A DNA stretch of 47,811 bases from Chloroherpeton thalassium (GCA_020722095.1 DYLM01000007.1:1-47811); one strand, 5' to 3'; shown: positions 34,041 through 43,915, counted from the stretch's first letter. Numbers and translations are program-made. Notes: generated by a model from the letters alone, not told the origin.

Positions 34041-34433
34041 TCAGATTAGATATAGATTCTTGAGCGATTCTGCGACTTTCTCGGCAGTAATTGGTTTTAC
34101 CAAATAGCCATCACATTGATTAGAAAAAGATTTCTTTACAGTTCCATAATCATCTAAGGCTGTACACATAATGATTTTGGTTCTATCCTTGCCTTCAATA
34201 TTGTGGTTTGATTCAAGCTCTCGAATTTTTTCCAATGCTTCCATTCCATCCATTTCGGGCATCATAATATCAGAAAAAATCACATTATATGGAGCATTAG
34301 CAAGAATACTTTCTTCTACAGCCTTAATGGCCAATAAACCATTTTCTGCTACATCGGCAGTGCCATAAGCTAATAAAATTTCTTGTAATACCATCGAGGT
34401 GATATAATCATCTTCTATTACTAATGATTTCAT
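34041..34433 (-). CDS. Single-domain response regulator at end of operon 2
   Basis: This 130-residue receiver has EDDYITSMVLQE, a phospho-Asp in NVIFSDIMMPEMDG, MCTALDD and the YLVKPIT Lys. There is no output domain. It follows the hybrid kinase gene by 13 bases and is the likely end point of a phosphorelay through that kinase's C-terminal HPt-like domain. A small insertion after the fourth helix (NHNIEGKDRT) is unusual but tolerable. Confidence 0.9.
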   Translation of the reverse strand: MKSLVIEDDYITSMVLQEILLAYGTADVAENGLLAIKAVEESILANAPYNVIFSDIMMPEMDGMEALEKIRELESNHNIEGKDRTKIIMCTALDDYGTVKKSFSNQCDGYLVKPITAEKVAESLKNLYLI

Positions 34434-34446
34434 AAAATATCTATTT

Positions 34447-36873
34447 TTAATTTATTTCTTTAATTTGTTTTGCTATTTGTTCAACTTCCCATCTAAGAGC
34501 ATTGAACAAAACATCTACATTAGACATATCCTTTTGTATAGCTTTCTTTGAAATTTTTGTTGCTAAACCAACGGTTCTAAGCACTCCAAAACCCGACAAA
34601 CTATGTCGTATTTTATCTGAAGCTTCAAAAATTGACTTATAATCCTCAAGCTCAATAGACTTTTCCAAATCTGATAATAATGGTTGATACATTTGTGAAA
34701 AATGTTCAATTACTTTGAAAATTATTTCTTTTGAATTAGTATTTATTATTTCTTTGATATCGAAATCAAATAATTGATTTTTGAATTTCAAGCTTATTTC
34801 GTTAAGTAAGTTCATTACTTGATTTGCATTAAATGGAATATCGATATAGTAATCAATGCCGTAAGTGTAAGCCGATTCAATATCAAATGTACTGTTAAAA
34901 TTATTAACAGCAATAATTGGAGTATGCTTATTAAAATCTACTTCCTTTTTTCGAATTTCAACAGTTGTGTCAATAATATTTGTCTGTTCAATTTGTGTAT
35001 TAATTAATACAATATCAGAAGGCTTTAATGAATAAAAGTCGATAGCTTCTCTGCCTGAATCCACCGAATAAATTGTTATACCCGAACTTGAAAGGAGGTT
35101 TGCTAATTGAGTTTGATTTTGTTTGTTCGAATCAGCATAAAGAATGAACCTTATTGAATTCTGCATTTCTAATTGATTAATCAGTTCGGCTGAAGGCAAC
35201 TCAATAGTTAAATTTTGCTCAGGTAAATCTGATTGGGAATTTTTATCTAAAACAACAGAAAAGAAAAATGTAGTCCCCGAGCCAAGTTTGCTCTCGAAAA
35301 ATATTGTTCCCTGCATTAAATCAACTATTTCTTTGGAAATTGATAAACCTAAACCTGTTCCTCCGTAGTTTCTGGTCATTAATGGCTCTAATTGCATAAA
35401 ACTTTCGAAAATCCAATTTTTCTTGTTTTCTGGAATTCCAATTCCTGAATCTTGAACAACAAATTCAATTTTTACATTATCATCAGTCTCGTCAACTCTT
35501 TTAATTTCAATATTAACAAATCCCTCCTTTGTAAATTTTATTGCATTTCCAGCGATATTTGTAATTAATTGCTTTAGCTTGCCTGCATCGCCAAAAAGTA
35601 ATTTTGGAATAGTTTCATCGATGCGATAGAAAAACGATAAATTTTTGTTTAATGCAATTTGTTCGAGCAAAGTTAAAGTTTCATCAATTTCATTATAAAA
35701 ATCAAATGCCACTTTAACTGCTTCAAACTTGCCCATTTTTATCTTCGAAAAATCAAGCAAATCGTTGATAATTGAAAGTAAATTTTCGGAAGATGAATAA
35801 ATAGTATCAATAAATTTTTTGGTTTTATCATCAAAATTCATATTTTTAAGGATACTGGAAATTCCCAAAATTCCATTCATTGGTGTTCGCAATTCGTGGC
35901 TTACTTTAGCTAAAAAAATGCTTTTAGCTTCATTTGCTTTTTCGGCAAAATCCTTAGCTTCGGTTAATTCCAATTCATATTGAATTCGCTTGGCAATTTC
36001 TTCATTCAAGGCTTGATTGGTTGCTTCGAGTTCGGCAGTTCGCTTTTTTACTAATTTATCTAAAACAGTGTTAAGCTTAATTAATTGATCTTCGTGTAGT
36101 TTTTTATTTGTAATGTCATCTAAAATAACAATTGAATATGAATGATCCCCATTTTCATCAAAAAATGGTGTGTAAGTAATTGTTGCCCAAAATGGATCCG
36201 TCAAACTACTACTGAATAAAATTTCTCCTTGATAAGGTTGGTGATTATCCACAGAGTTTATAAAATTATTAAAGTCATCGGGAGTTCGGGCATCAAAAGC
36301 ATAATCTGTCAAATATGTTCCTATTATTTGGTCTGGTTGTTGATTAAGGAATTTTGACAAACTTTTATTTACGAATTGTATTTTATTATCCTTATTTATA
36401 ATTGCAACTAAAGAAATACTTTCTTGCAATGCCTTAGATAAAATATTATTATATTCAATATTTTTCTTATGTTCTATACAAATTTGCTTATTCTTGTAAA
36501 TATTTTCAAGAATTATTTCTAAATTTTTGATATTTATGGGCTTTAGGAGATGTTGATAAACACCCAATTCAATAGCTTTCAATAAAATTTGTTTGTCATC
36601 AAAAGCAGTTTGAAGAACTATTGGTATCTCTCGATTAAGTTCACGAATTTTTTCAGCCAAACTTAGTCCATCCATATTTGGCATATTTATATCCGTTATA
36701 ACAACATCTATCTTATCTTTATTTTCTTGGAAATATGCCCAGGCTTGTAATCCATCTTCGGCAACAAAGAAATTATTAACATATCTTTTTAATGTTTTTT
36801 TAAGGAAAATATTAGATGCGATTTCATCTTCGGCAGCCAAAATGAATAAATCCATTGGTGATTCGACATTCAT
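34447..36873 (-). CDS. Hybrid histidine kinase (REC-PAS-HisKA-HATPase-REC-HPt)
   Basis: This 808-residue soluble kinase starts with a receiver (about 5-130; phospho-Asp in VVITDINMPNMDG). A PAS domain (~145-265) and a coiled coil precede HisKA (FLAKVSHELRTPMNGILG) and the HATPase (NIAGNAIKFTKEG, GIGIPENKKNWIF, GGTGLGLSISKEI). A second receiver (~575-690) is degenerate: IVLINTQIEQ has Asn where the phospho-Asp belongs. The C-terminal ~100 residues form an HPt-like bundle with KIRHSLSGFG. No membrane segment is seen, so it is cytoplasmic. It lies between cheB and the single-domain regulator and may link chemosensing to another pathway. Confidence 0.92.
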   Translation of the reverse strand: MNVESPMDLFILAAEDEIASNIFLKKTLKRYVNNFFVAEDGLQAWAYFQENKDKIDVVITDINMPNMDGLSLAEKIRELNREIPIVLQTAFDDKQILLKAIELGVYQHLLKPINIKNLEIILENIYKNKQICIEHKKNIEYNNILSKALQESISLVAIINKDNKIQFVNKSLSKFLNQQPDQIIGTYLTDYAFDARTPDDFNNFINSVDNHQPYQGEILFSSSLTDPFWATITYTPFFDENGDHSYSIVILDDITNKKLHEDQLIKLNTVLDKLVKKRTAELEATNQALNEEIAKRIQYELELTEAKDFAEKANEAKSIFLAKVSHELRTPMNGILGISSILKNMNFDDKTKKFIDTIYSSSENLLSIINDLLDFSKIKMGKFEAVKVAFDFYNEIDETLTLLEQIALNKNLSFFYRIDETIPKLLFGDAGKLKQLITNIAGNAIKFTKEGFVNIEIKRVDETDDNVKIEFVVQDSGIGIPENKKNWIFESFMQLEPLMTRNYGGTGLGLSISKEIVDLMQGTIFFESKLGSGTTFFFSVVLDKNSQSDLPEQNLTIELPSAELINQLEMQNSIRFILYADSNKQNQTQLANLLSSSGITIYSVDSGREAIDFYSLKPSDIVLINTQIEQTNIIDTTVEIRKKEVDFNKHTPIIAVNNFNSTFDIESAYTYGIDYYIDIPFNANQVMNLLNEISLKFKNQLFDFDIKEIINTNSKEIIFKVIEHFSQMYQPLLSDLEKSIELEDYKSIFEASDKIRHSLSGFGVLRTVGLATKISKKAIQKDMSNVDVLFNALRWEVEQIAKQIKEIN

Positions 36874-36875
36874 AA

Positions 36876-37979
36876 TTATCGTTTTCCTTCAAATACTTTC
36901 TTATCGGATTCAATTTGGTTAATAAGTCTTTTTGAGATTTCTTCTAATGGTAACTGAATATCAACTGCTCCTAATTCATAAGCCACTTTAGGCATTCCAT
37001 ATACAACTGATGTTGCTTGGTTTTGACCGATAGTTTTAGCTCCACTTTGTTTCATTAGCTTTAATCCTTGTGCTCCATCATTGCCCATTCCCGTAAGAAT
37101 GATTCCATAAGCATTAGGTCCAACATACTGAGCTACTGATTTAAATAGCACATCTACGCTTGGTCTATGTCCGTTAACCTTATCAGATTGATTTAACTTT
37201 ACAATATATCTGCCACCAGATCTTTCTACAGTCATGTGATAATCACCTGGGGCAACCAATATGCGCCCGTTCATTATTCTATCTCCATCTTCGGCTTCTT
37301 TAACAGTCATCATTGATACTTGATTTAATCTATCTGCAAGAGCCTTGGAAAATCCAGATGGAATATGTTGTACGATAACAATACCAGGAGTATTTGGAGG
37401 TAACACGCTTACAACTTTGCGGATAGCCTCGGTCCCACCCGTAGAAGCACCTATTGCAATTAATTTGTCAGTAGATTCAGATAAAGCCTGCGAACCTGTA
37501 ATGTTAGGCTTCGATTCTTGGTCTTGTTGGAACTTTTTATTTTTCCAATGAGAAACATTTGCAGTTGAGGCAATTTTTATTTTGGTTGTTAATTCTTTTA
37601 TCATTGCCATCAAACCTTCGGCAACATTTGACATAGGTTTTGGCACATAATCAACTGCACCAGCTTCCAAAGCCTGCAAAGTAATATCTTTGCCTTTTTG
37701 AGTAAGTGAACTAACAACAACCACTGGTATTGGAAATTGTGGCATAAGTTTACGTAAGAACTCAATCCCATCCATTCGTGGCATTTCCACGTCTAATGTT
37801 AAAACGTCTGGGCGTAGTTTAACAATTAAATCTCTTGCTACGTACACATCGGGTGCAGCACCAACTACTTCAATTCCTTGGTCTGCACTCAAACCTTTTT
37901 TTAAAATATCTCGAACTAATGCAGAATCATCTACAATTAGCACTCTAACTTTTTTAATTGTTTCATTTGAATTGTTCAT
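36876..37979 (-). CDS. cheB: CheB protein-glutamate methylesterase
   Basis: This 367-residue enzyme has a receiver (phospho-Asp in VLTLDVEMPRMDG) joined by a linker to the methylesterase domain. The Ser-His-Asp triad is visible: IAIGASTGGTEA, VQHIPSGFS and GMGNDGAQGL. It would remove methyl groups from, or deamidate, receptor residues when phosphorylated by CheA2. It lies 15 bases after cheR, giving an adaptation pair. The next gene starts 2 bases after its stop. Confidence 0.97.
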   Translation of the reverse strand: MNNSNETIKKVRVLIVDDSALVRDILKKGLSADQGIEVVGAAPDVYVARDLIVKLRPDVLTLDVEMPRMDGIEFLRKLMPQFPIPVVVVSSLTQKGKDITLQALEAGAVDYVPKPMSNVAEGLMAMIKELTTKIKIASTANVSHWKNKKFQQDQESKPNITGSQALSESTDKLIAIGASTGGTEAIRKVVSVLPPNTPGIVIVQHIPSGFSKALADRLNQVSMMTVKEAEDGDRIMNGRILVAPGDYHMTVERSGGRYIVKLNQSDKVNGHRPSVDVLFKSVAQYVGPNAYGIILTGMGNDGAQGLKLMKQSGAKTIGQNQATSVVYGMPKVAYELGAVDIQLPLEEISKRLINQIESDKKVFEGKR

Positions 37980-37994
37980 ATTAATTTATTTTTA

Positions 37995-38852
37995 TTAAAC
38001 TTTTTGATATGCTGCTGGCATTATATATTTGAAATCAGATCTTTTTCTATCTATTGTTTCGCTATGTCCAATATAAAAATATCCGTTATTTACTAAGTTG
38101 TTATAAAATTTATTTATAAGATTAACTCGAGTATCAGTGTCAAAATAAATCATCACATTTCTGCAAAAAATTATATCAAATTCATGTTTGAATGGGAAAA
38201 AATCATTCATCAAATTGAATCTTTTGAATGTAACTTCCCGTTTGATTTCATCTTTTACCGACCATTTGTCGCCATTTTGTTTAAAATATTTATCTCGTAA
38301 TTTTACATCAAAATTGTGCAATTTTGTACTTTCATATACTCCCGCAATTGCTTTTCCAAGTGCTACGGTGGAAATATCTGTTGCTAAAACTCCAGCGTCC
38401 CATTGTTTGTAACTGTCGCCAAGATACTCTTTCATCAAAATTACAAGAGTATAGGGTTCTTCGCCCGTGCTACATCCAGCACTCCAAATTCGAATATCGC
38501 GAGAATTTTCTTTGTTCTTTCTGGCTACAAGTTCAGGCAAAGCAACTTGCTGGAAATGGTTGAAATGTTCAAATTCTCTTCCAAAAAACGTATGATTTGT
38601 GGAAATTTTATCTACAAGATTACTTAATGCTTGTCCCGATTTATCATTGAGAACAAAATTGTAATAATCTGAAAAAGATGAAAAATTATTATCTCTGAGT
38701 ACTTTTAGTAATCTTCCAGTAACTAAGGCTTTTTTCTCAATAGTTAGGTTTATTCCTACTTTCTCATAAATTAAATCACGAATTAAAGTAAAATCAGAAT
38801 CACTTATTAAGTTAATTTTTCCTTGGTTTATTTCTTTATATCCTTGCTCCAT
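37995..38852 (-). CDS. cheR: CheR-type methyltransferase (operon 2)
   Basis: This 285-residue CheR has the canonical motifs IWSAGCSTGEEPYTL for SAM binding and DIIFCRNVMIYFD, with the helical N-terminal domain (~15-90) ending in NHTFFGREFEHF. It is more conventional than the CheR of operon 1. It should act with the downstream CheB on the same receptors, none of which are encoded in the window. It lies about 37 bases after cheW. Confidence 0.96.
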   Translation of the reverse strand: MEQGYKEINQGKINLISDSDFTLIRDLIYEKVGINLTIEKKALVTGRLLKVLRDNNFSSFSDYYNFVLNDKSGQALSNLVDKISTNHTFFGREFEHFNHFQQVALPELVARKNKENSRDIRIWSAGCSTGEEPYTLVILMKEYLGDSYKQWDAGVLATDISTVALGKAIAGVYESTKLHNFDVKLRDKYFKQNGDKWSVKDEIKREVTFKRFNLMNDFFPFKHEFDIIFCRNVMIYFDTDTRVNLINKFYNNLVNNGYFYIGHSETIDRKRSDFKYIMPAAYQKV

Positions 38853-38889
38853 ACGTATTTACACAGTTTATTTATTATTTATATTTGAA

Positions 38890-39399
38890 TCAATTTAATT
38901 CTGGATTCTGACTTAAGTCTTCGAAAAGCAATTTTTCAAGGTCAAGTAAAATCTTCACTTCTGTACCTAACTTTGCAATTGATTTGATAAATTTACTTTT
39001 CGAGCCTTTGTAAGTTTGCGGTTGCGGGAATATTTTATCTACATCTATTCTCATTACTTCGGCTACATTATCAACAATCATTCCAACACCCATATTGCGA
39101 GACCTAACTAATACAATGCAAGTTCTATCGGTATATGGCACTGCTTCAATGCCGAATCTTTCTCTTATTTCGATAACAGGGTAGATAATTCCTCTCAAAT
39201 TTATTATTCCTTTAATGTAATTTGGAATATTTGGAACTTTTGTGATTTTCTGCATTCCTATAATTTCGGTTACATACATTATCTCAAAACCATAAGTTTC
39301 CTCACCAATATTGAATGTTAAATATCGGTTTAATAAGGTTTCTTCATCTTCTTGCGAAAAATCAAGAAGGTCATTATTTTCATTTAGTTTCTCGTCCAT
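38890..39399 (-). CDS. cheW: CheW coupling protein
   Basis: This 169-residue coupling protein links receptors to CheA. It shows the CheW core: YLTFNIGEETYGFEIMYVTE, then NIPNYIKGIINLRGIIYPVI and MGVGMIVDNVAEVMRI. It lies nine bases after cheA2. An acidic leader (NENNDLLDFSQEDEETLL) and a short tail extend the usual ~150 residues. It is the only CheW in the window. Confidence 0.96.
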   Translation of the reverse strand: MDEKLNENNDLLDFSQEDEETLLNRYLTFNIGEETYGFEIMYVTEIIGMQKITKVPNIPNYIKGIINLRGIIYPVIEIRERFGIEAVPYTDRTCIVLVRSRNMGVGMIVDNVAEVMRIDVDKIFPQPQTYKGSKSKFIKSIAKLGTEVKILLDLEKLLFEDLSQNPELN

Positions 39400-39408
39400 A
39401 TTATCTCC

Positions 39409-41802
39409 TTAAGCCATTACTAAATTTGAATTATTAAAACTAAGTGGATTTTCAGCCAATGTCAGAGTGCCTTCGATGTCCAAAATTAATCCAATACCTC
39501 CATCGCCAAGTATCATACAGCCAATAATTCCAGGAACTTTTCCGATATATTCCGACAAGCCCTTGATTACAGCCTGTTGCTGACCTATCAATTCATCAGC
39601 AAATAAACAGAATTTTTTATTTCTCGATTCCACTATCAAAATTATTCCTCTTTCAAGGTCTGTAAATCTTGGTTTAATATTGTATAATTCGTGTAATCTA
39701 AACACAGGCAATATTTCATCGCGAACCTTAATCATTTCCAAGCCATCCATTGTTTTGCTAATTGCAGAGCTTGCAACACGGAAAGTTTCGCTAACGTTCA
39801 TCAATGGTAAAGCAAAAGTTTCTACACCCACATTTACTAAAAGTGCTTCCATAATTGCTAATGTAAGTGGTATTCGTAATGTTACTGTTGTTCCTTTGTT
39901 TAATACGCTTTCCACATCTATCGCACCACGCAACTTTTCGATGTTCTTACGGACTACATCCATACCAACTCCGCGCCCTGAAATATCGGTAACTTGGGCA
40001 GCAGTAGAAAACCCTGGTTCAAAAATTAATGCAAATATCTCTTTGTCGGTCATTTTTTCGGCTGGGACTTGCAATAATCCTTTCTCTTCGGCTTTTTGCA
40101 ATACTCTTTCTTTGTTAATTCCCGCTCCATCATCTTTTACTGAAATTAGAATTTCGTTTCCTTCATATCTTGCGGATAGATGCACTGCACCGGTTTCGGA
40201 TTTACCTAATGCAACTCGGACGTCTGGACTTTCAATTCCATGATCCATTGAATTTCGTAGAATATGAACCAACGGGTCAGATATTTCATCAATTACATTC
40301 TTATCCATCTCTGTTTCTTGTCCCGAAATGGTTAAATCTACTTTCTTTCCTAATTTGATTGAAACATCTCTTATCAAGCGTTTCATCTTATTGAACAAAC
40401 CCTCAAGCGGCATCATTCTAACACTCATTGTAATTTCTTGCAATTCACGAGTAATTTTGTTCAATTGATTAGCAGCTTTCACAAAGTTCGGCATAATCAA
40501 TCCATTTAAATCCGGATTTTTCGTAACCATTGTTTCGATGGTAATTAATTCACCAACTAAATCAAAAAGTTTATCAATTTTGACTGTTTCAACTCTAATA
40601 TCTTGCTTTTGAGTTTGCTGAAAATTCTTGGAAATATTCTGTGTGTCCTTTTTTTCGTTAGCAGTGGTGGGAACAGCATTTGGCTTCGCAACTGGCTTAG
40701 GTGCTACTTTTTCAGAAGGTGCATTTTGCACTGGCTCAACTTTATCGGGAACTTTTTTAGGAGGTGTTGCAACAGATACTTCAGGTGTTGTTTGCACTTG
40801 TTCTACTTCGGTAGCAGGTGGATTCGGTGCATCATTTCCAATATTATTAACTCTGTTTATAAGTGTTTCAACGTTACTCAATAATAGCGAAATAACATTT
40901 GGATCCGCGTCTAATTCCTTTTTTCTTATAGAATCCAAAATCATTTCGGTATCCATAGAAATTTCTTGAATTTCCTCAAATCCCATAAAGCCGGAATTAC
41001 CTTTAATGCTATGAATTCCTCCAAAAATAGTAGCAATTAAATCAAAATTATCGGGTTCTTTTTCTAATTTTAATAAATTATTCTCAATGGTTTCGAGTAG
41101 ATCTTTAGAGTCGGCAATAAATTGAACTACCATATCTTCGGAGATAAGCCCACCCAAATCCATTCCAAGACTCGGTTCTGAACTACTTCCAGCAGATTCA
41201 TCAAAAGTAAAATCGGTTTCACTTTTTGGTTCGGAAGTATCTAAACTTTGTTCAACAACTTGATTATCAGATGAATCTAAAGCATTAGCCTGCAATTCGT
41301 TTGACATTTGTGTCTCGTCTGGAGCAACACTTGAGGGAGCCATAAATTCAGCAAAATCATTTTCTGACTCAGTTGCATTACTGCCACCATTTTTGATTTT
41401 TTCTATTGCATCGATAATTATCAATTTCATACTTTCGGCTTCGTCTTCGCCTGCTTGGTCAGTATACTCATTGGCAATCAAATGCAATAAATCTCTTAGC
41501 AAATCAAATGTGGTGTAAATCAATGTGATTAATTCATCTGTTACAGGCGCTGTATGCTTTCTTAGCAAATCCAATAAAGTTTCTGCTTCGTGTGTAAGTC
41601 CATTTACAATCTTCATTCCAAAAAAACCTGAGAGCCCTTTTAGAGTGTGAAATACACGAAAAATTGTATTTATCACCTCTGGGTCGGACGAAGTTTTTAT
41701 TTCTTCTACTAATGGCTCTGCGTTATCCAATGAGTCAATTGCTTCGGAGACAAACGCACCAATCATCTCCATTGTTTCATTATCAAGTTTATTTTCACTC
41801 AT
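39409..41802 (-). CDS. cheA: CheA-type histidine kinase with two HPt domains (operon 2)
   Basis: This 797-residue kinase has two N-terminal HPt domains, with phospho-His52 (VFHTLKGLSGFF) and His264 (GIHSIKGNSGFM). An acidic then Pro/Lys-rich linker spans about 320-400. P3 starts at ~402 (IRVETVKIDKLFDLVGELI). The ATPase boxes are LRNSMDHGIESPDV, DDGAGIN and GRGVGMDVVRKN, and a CheW-like domain ends the protein. Two HPt modules, both with a good His, suggest a branched phosphotransfer system. It is the first gene of operon 2, with its promoter in the divergent gap before 41949. Confidence 0.96.
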   Translation of the reverse strand: MSENKLDNETMEMIGAFVSEAIDSLDNAEPLVEEIKTSSDPEVINTIFRVFHTLKGLSGFFGMKIVNGLTHEAETLLDLLRKHTAPVTDELITLIYTTFDLLRDLLHLIANEYTDQAGEDEAESMKLIIIDAIEKIKNGGSNATESENDFAEFMAPSSVAPDETQMSNELQANALDSSDNQVVEQSLDTSEPKSETDFTFDESAGSSSEPSLGMDLGGLISEDMVVQFIADSKDLLETIENNLLKLEKEPDNFDLIATIFGGIHSIKGNSGFMGFEEIQEISMDTEMILDSIRKKELDADPNVISLLLSNVETLINRVNNIGNDAPNPPATEVEQVQTTPEVSVATPPKKVPDKVEPVQNAPSEKVAPKPVAKPNAVPTTANEKKDTQNISKNFQQTQKQDIRVETVKIDKLFDLVGELITIETMVTKNPDLNGLIMPNFVKAANQLNKITRELQEITMSVRMMPLEGLFNKMKRLIRDVSIKLGKKVDLTISGQETEMDKNVIDEISDPLVHILRNSMDHGIESPDVRVALGKSETGAVHLSARYEGNEILISVKDDGAGINKERVLQKAEEKGLLQVPAEKMTDKEIFALIFEPGFSTAAQVTDISGRGVGMDVVRKNIEKLRGAIDVESVLNKGTTVTLRIPLTLAIMEALLVNVGVETFALPLMNVSETFRVASSAISKTMDGLEMIKVRDEILPVFRLHELYNIKPRFTDLERGIILIVESRNKKFCLFADELIGQQQAVIKGLSEYIGKVPGIIGCMILGDGGIGLILDIEGTLTLAENPLSFNNSNLVMA

Positions 41803-41948
41803 ATTAATTACTAATTTGAATTTTCAATAATATTCGAAACTTAAATTAATAAAAAAAATTGAATATTTAAACAAATTTGTGATTTTTTTTGCCTTAATTG
41901 ATAATTTTGTACTTATATTTTTCTCAAAGAATAAAAAAGCAGAGTTTT

Positions 41949-43067
41949 ATGAGTAAATTTAAAATTGCATGGTTGCCCGGCGATGGAATTGGCAACGATG
42001 TTTTAGAAGCAACTAAAATTGTTTTAGACAAGTTGAATTTAGATGCAGAATATATTCACGGCGATATCGGCTGGGAATTTTGGTGCAAAGAAGGTGATTC
42101 TTTTCCTCAAAGAACCATTGATTTATTAAAAAATGTTGATGCGGCATTATTTGGTGCAATTACTTCCAAGCCTGTAAAAGATGCTGAAAAGGAATTAGTT
42201 CCCGAATTGCAAGGCAAAGGATTAGTTTACCGTTCGCCAATTGTTAGAATGAGGCAAATGTTTAATTTATATAACAATATGCGCCCTTGCAAAGCCTACG
42301 ATGGCAACCCACTAAATTACAAAGAAAATATTGACATTGTAATTTTCAGAGAAAATACCGAAGACTTATATTCAGGTGTGGAATTCAATCCTGTTCCCGA
42401 AGATCTACAAAGTTTATTGACCACAATCAGCAAAAATTTTGCTCCATTTTCTAATCTCAAGCGTGATGAATACGCAATTTCTTGCAAAGTAAATACCAAA
42501 AAAGGTTCCGAGAAAATTATCCGAGCTGGATTTGAATTTGCTAAAAATAATAATCGCAAAAAAGTGACAATTGTTCATAAAGCTAATGTTGTAAGGGCAA
42601 CAGATGGTATGTTCTTGGAAACTGCCAAAGAAATTGCTAAAGAATATCCTGAAATTATTTTTGATGAAGCAAATGTTGATGCCATTACAATGTGGCTACT
42701 CAAAAATCCATATAATTATGATGTAATGATCGCTCCAAACCTTTATGGAGATATTGTCAGTGATTTAGTAGCGCAGCTTGTGGGCGGTTTAGGTTTTGCT
42801 TGCAGCGGCAATATTGGGGATAATCTTGCAGTATTCGAGCCAAGTCATGGCTCTGCTCCAAAATATGCGGGGCAATACAAGGTAAATCCAATTGCTACAT
42901 TTCTAAGTGCTAAAATGATGTTAGATTGGTTAGACGAAACCGAGAAAGCACAAAAATTAGAAGAAGCAATTTCATTAGTGATTAAAGAAGGAAAAGTGCG
43001 AACTTACGATATGGGTGGAAGTTCCTCAACTATTGATATGGCAAATGCAGTAGCCGAAAAATTGTAA
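41949..43067 (+). CDS. Isocitrate/isopropylmalate dehydrogenase family protein (ICDH-like)
   Basis: This 372-residue beta-decarboxylating dehydrogenase starts at ATG 41949; an upstream ATG in frame at 41898 adds a non-conserved leader. Family motifs are LPGDGIGNDV, IVIFRENTEDLYSGVE, VHKANVVRATDG (catalytic Lys) and APNLYGDIVSDLVAQLVGGL. The segment HGSAPKYAGQYKVNP keeps the Lys-Tyr and Val pattern that in E. coli isocitrate dehydrogenase selects NADP. ICDH-like use of NADP+ is therefore my best call, but substrate is uncertain (isocitrate, homoisocitrate or tartrate). It is shorter than the 416-residue E. coli enzyme. It stands alone on the plus strand. Confidence 0.88.
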   Translation: MSKFKIAWLPGDGIGNDVLEATKIVLDKLNLDAEYIHGDIGWEFWCKEGDSFPQRTIDLLKNVDAALFGAITSKPVKDAEKELVPELQGKGLVYRSPIVRMRQMFNLYNNMRPCKAYDGNPLNYKENIDIVIFRENTEDLYSGVEFNPVPEDLQSLLTTISKNFAPFSNLKRDEYAISCKVNTKKGSEKIIRAGFEFAKNNNRKKVTIVHKANVVRATDGMFLETAKEIAKEYPEIIFDEANVDAITMWLLKNPYNYDVMIAPNLYGDIVSDLVAQLVGGLGFACSGNIGDNLAVFEPSHGSAPKYAGQYKVNPIATFLSAKMMLDWLDETEKAQKLEEAISLVIKEGKVRTYDMGGSSSTIDMANAVAEKL

Positions 43068-43082
43068 TAAATCATATTCAAT

Positions 43083-43117
43083 GCATTAGGCTGGTCAGTA
43101 CAGAATCAACCTAATGC
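43083..43117. other. Perfect 8-bp inverted repeat overlapping convergent gene ends
   Basis: GCATTAGG (43083-43090) and CCTAATGC (43110-43117) can form a hairpin with a 19-base loop. The right arm encodes the last codons of the ZIP gene. No T-run follows on either side, so terminator function is doubtful. Confidence 0.35.
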
Positions 43118-43915
43118 AACATCTAAAAACATCATTACTGCAAAGCCTAACATTGCGCCAATTGTTGCTGTATCAGTATCTTTGTTCTGCTGAGATTCGG
43201 GAATTAATTCCTCGATGACTACATAAATCATCGCTCCGGCAGCAAATGACAAAGCATAAGGCAAAATCGGCTTTGCTAATACAACTAATGCTGCTCCCAA
43301 AACGCCGGCTATTGGCTCAACTAATCCAGATGCTTGACCATACATAAAAGATTTCCTTCTCGATAATCCCTCGCGTCTTAGTGGGATTGAAACTGCTGCA
43401 CCTTCAGGGAAATTTTGTATTCCAATTCCTATTGCTAATGCGATTGCACCAGCAGTCGTAAATCCAGGAATATTATATTGCAAAGCACCAAATGCAACGC
43501 CGACAGCAAGCCCTTCGGGAATATTGTGCAATGTAATGGCAAGAACTAAGAGAATCGACCTTCGCCAACTTGTTTTGATACCTTCAGCTTGAGTCATTGG
43601 CAAACCCATGTGCAAGTGAGGCAGAGTTTTATCAATTATCCATAAGAAAAATCCACCACCAAGGAAACCGACAACGGCTGGTAACCACGAAATTCCACCT
43701 GATTGTTCCGACATTTCTATTGCTGGTGCTAATAATGACCAAAAACTTGCGGCAATCATCACTCCCGCTGCAAAACCCAGCATTCCATCTAAAATATGCC
43801 TTTCAATTTCTTTGAAAAAGAATACCATTGCCGCACCAAGTGCAGTAACAAACCAGGTGAATAAAGTAGCAATCAATGCTTGTTGAATAGGCGTTAAACT
43901 TAGAAAAAATTCCAT
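43106..43915 (-). CDS. ZIP-family metal transporter
   Basis: This 269-residue inner-membrane protein has eight predicted helices and the ZIP metal motifs [14 protein letters not shown] in helix 4 and [13 protein letters not shown] in helix 5. A conserved EELIPES stretch lies near the end. A His-containing loop (LPHLHMGLP) joins the early helices. It resembles the GufA/ZupT branch and likely imports Zn(II) or other divalent metals. The gene is convergent with the dehydrogenase, and its last codons form one arm of an inverted repeat. Confidence 0.94.
   Translation of the reverse strand: MEFFLSLTPIQQALIATLFTWFVTALGAAMVFFFKEIERHILDGMLGFAAGVMIAASFWSLLAPAIEMSEQSGGISWLPAVVGFLGGGFFLWIIDKTLPHLHMGLPMTQAEGIKTSWRRSILLVLAITLHNIPEGLAVGVAFGALQYNIPGFTTAGAIALAIGIGIQNFPEGAAVSIPLRREGLSRRKSFMYGQASGLVEPIAGVLGAALVVLAKPILPYALSFAAGAMIYVVIEELIPESQQNKDTDTATIGAMLGFAVMMFLDVALG

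Noticed and set aside
39680-40243. Plus-strand 187-codon frame inside cheA2
   Set aside because: It is antisense to the conserved kinase and CheW-like domains, and its residues follow from the cheA codons. No sign of a real gene.
40603-40969. Plus-strand frames of 93 and 113 codons inside cheA2 linker
   Set aside because: They are antisense to the low-complexity Pro/Lys/Thr-rich linker; their Cys-, Phe- and Gly-rich content is a by-product.
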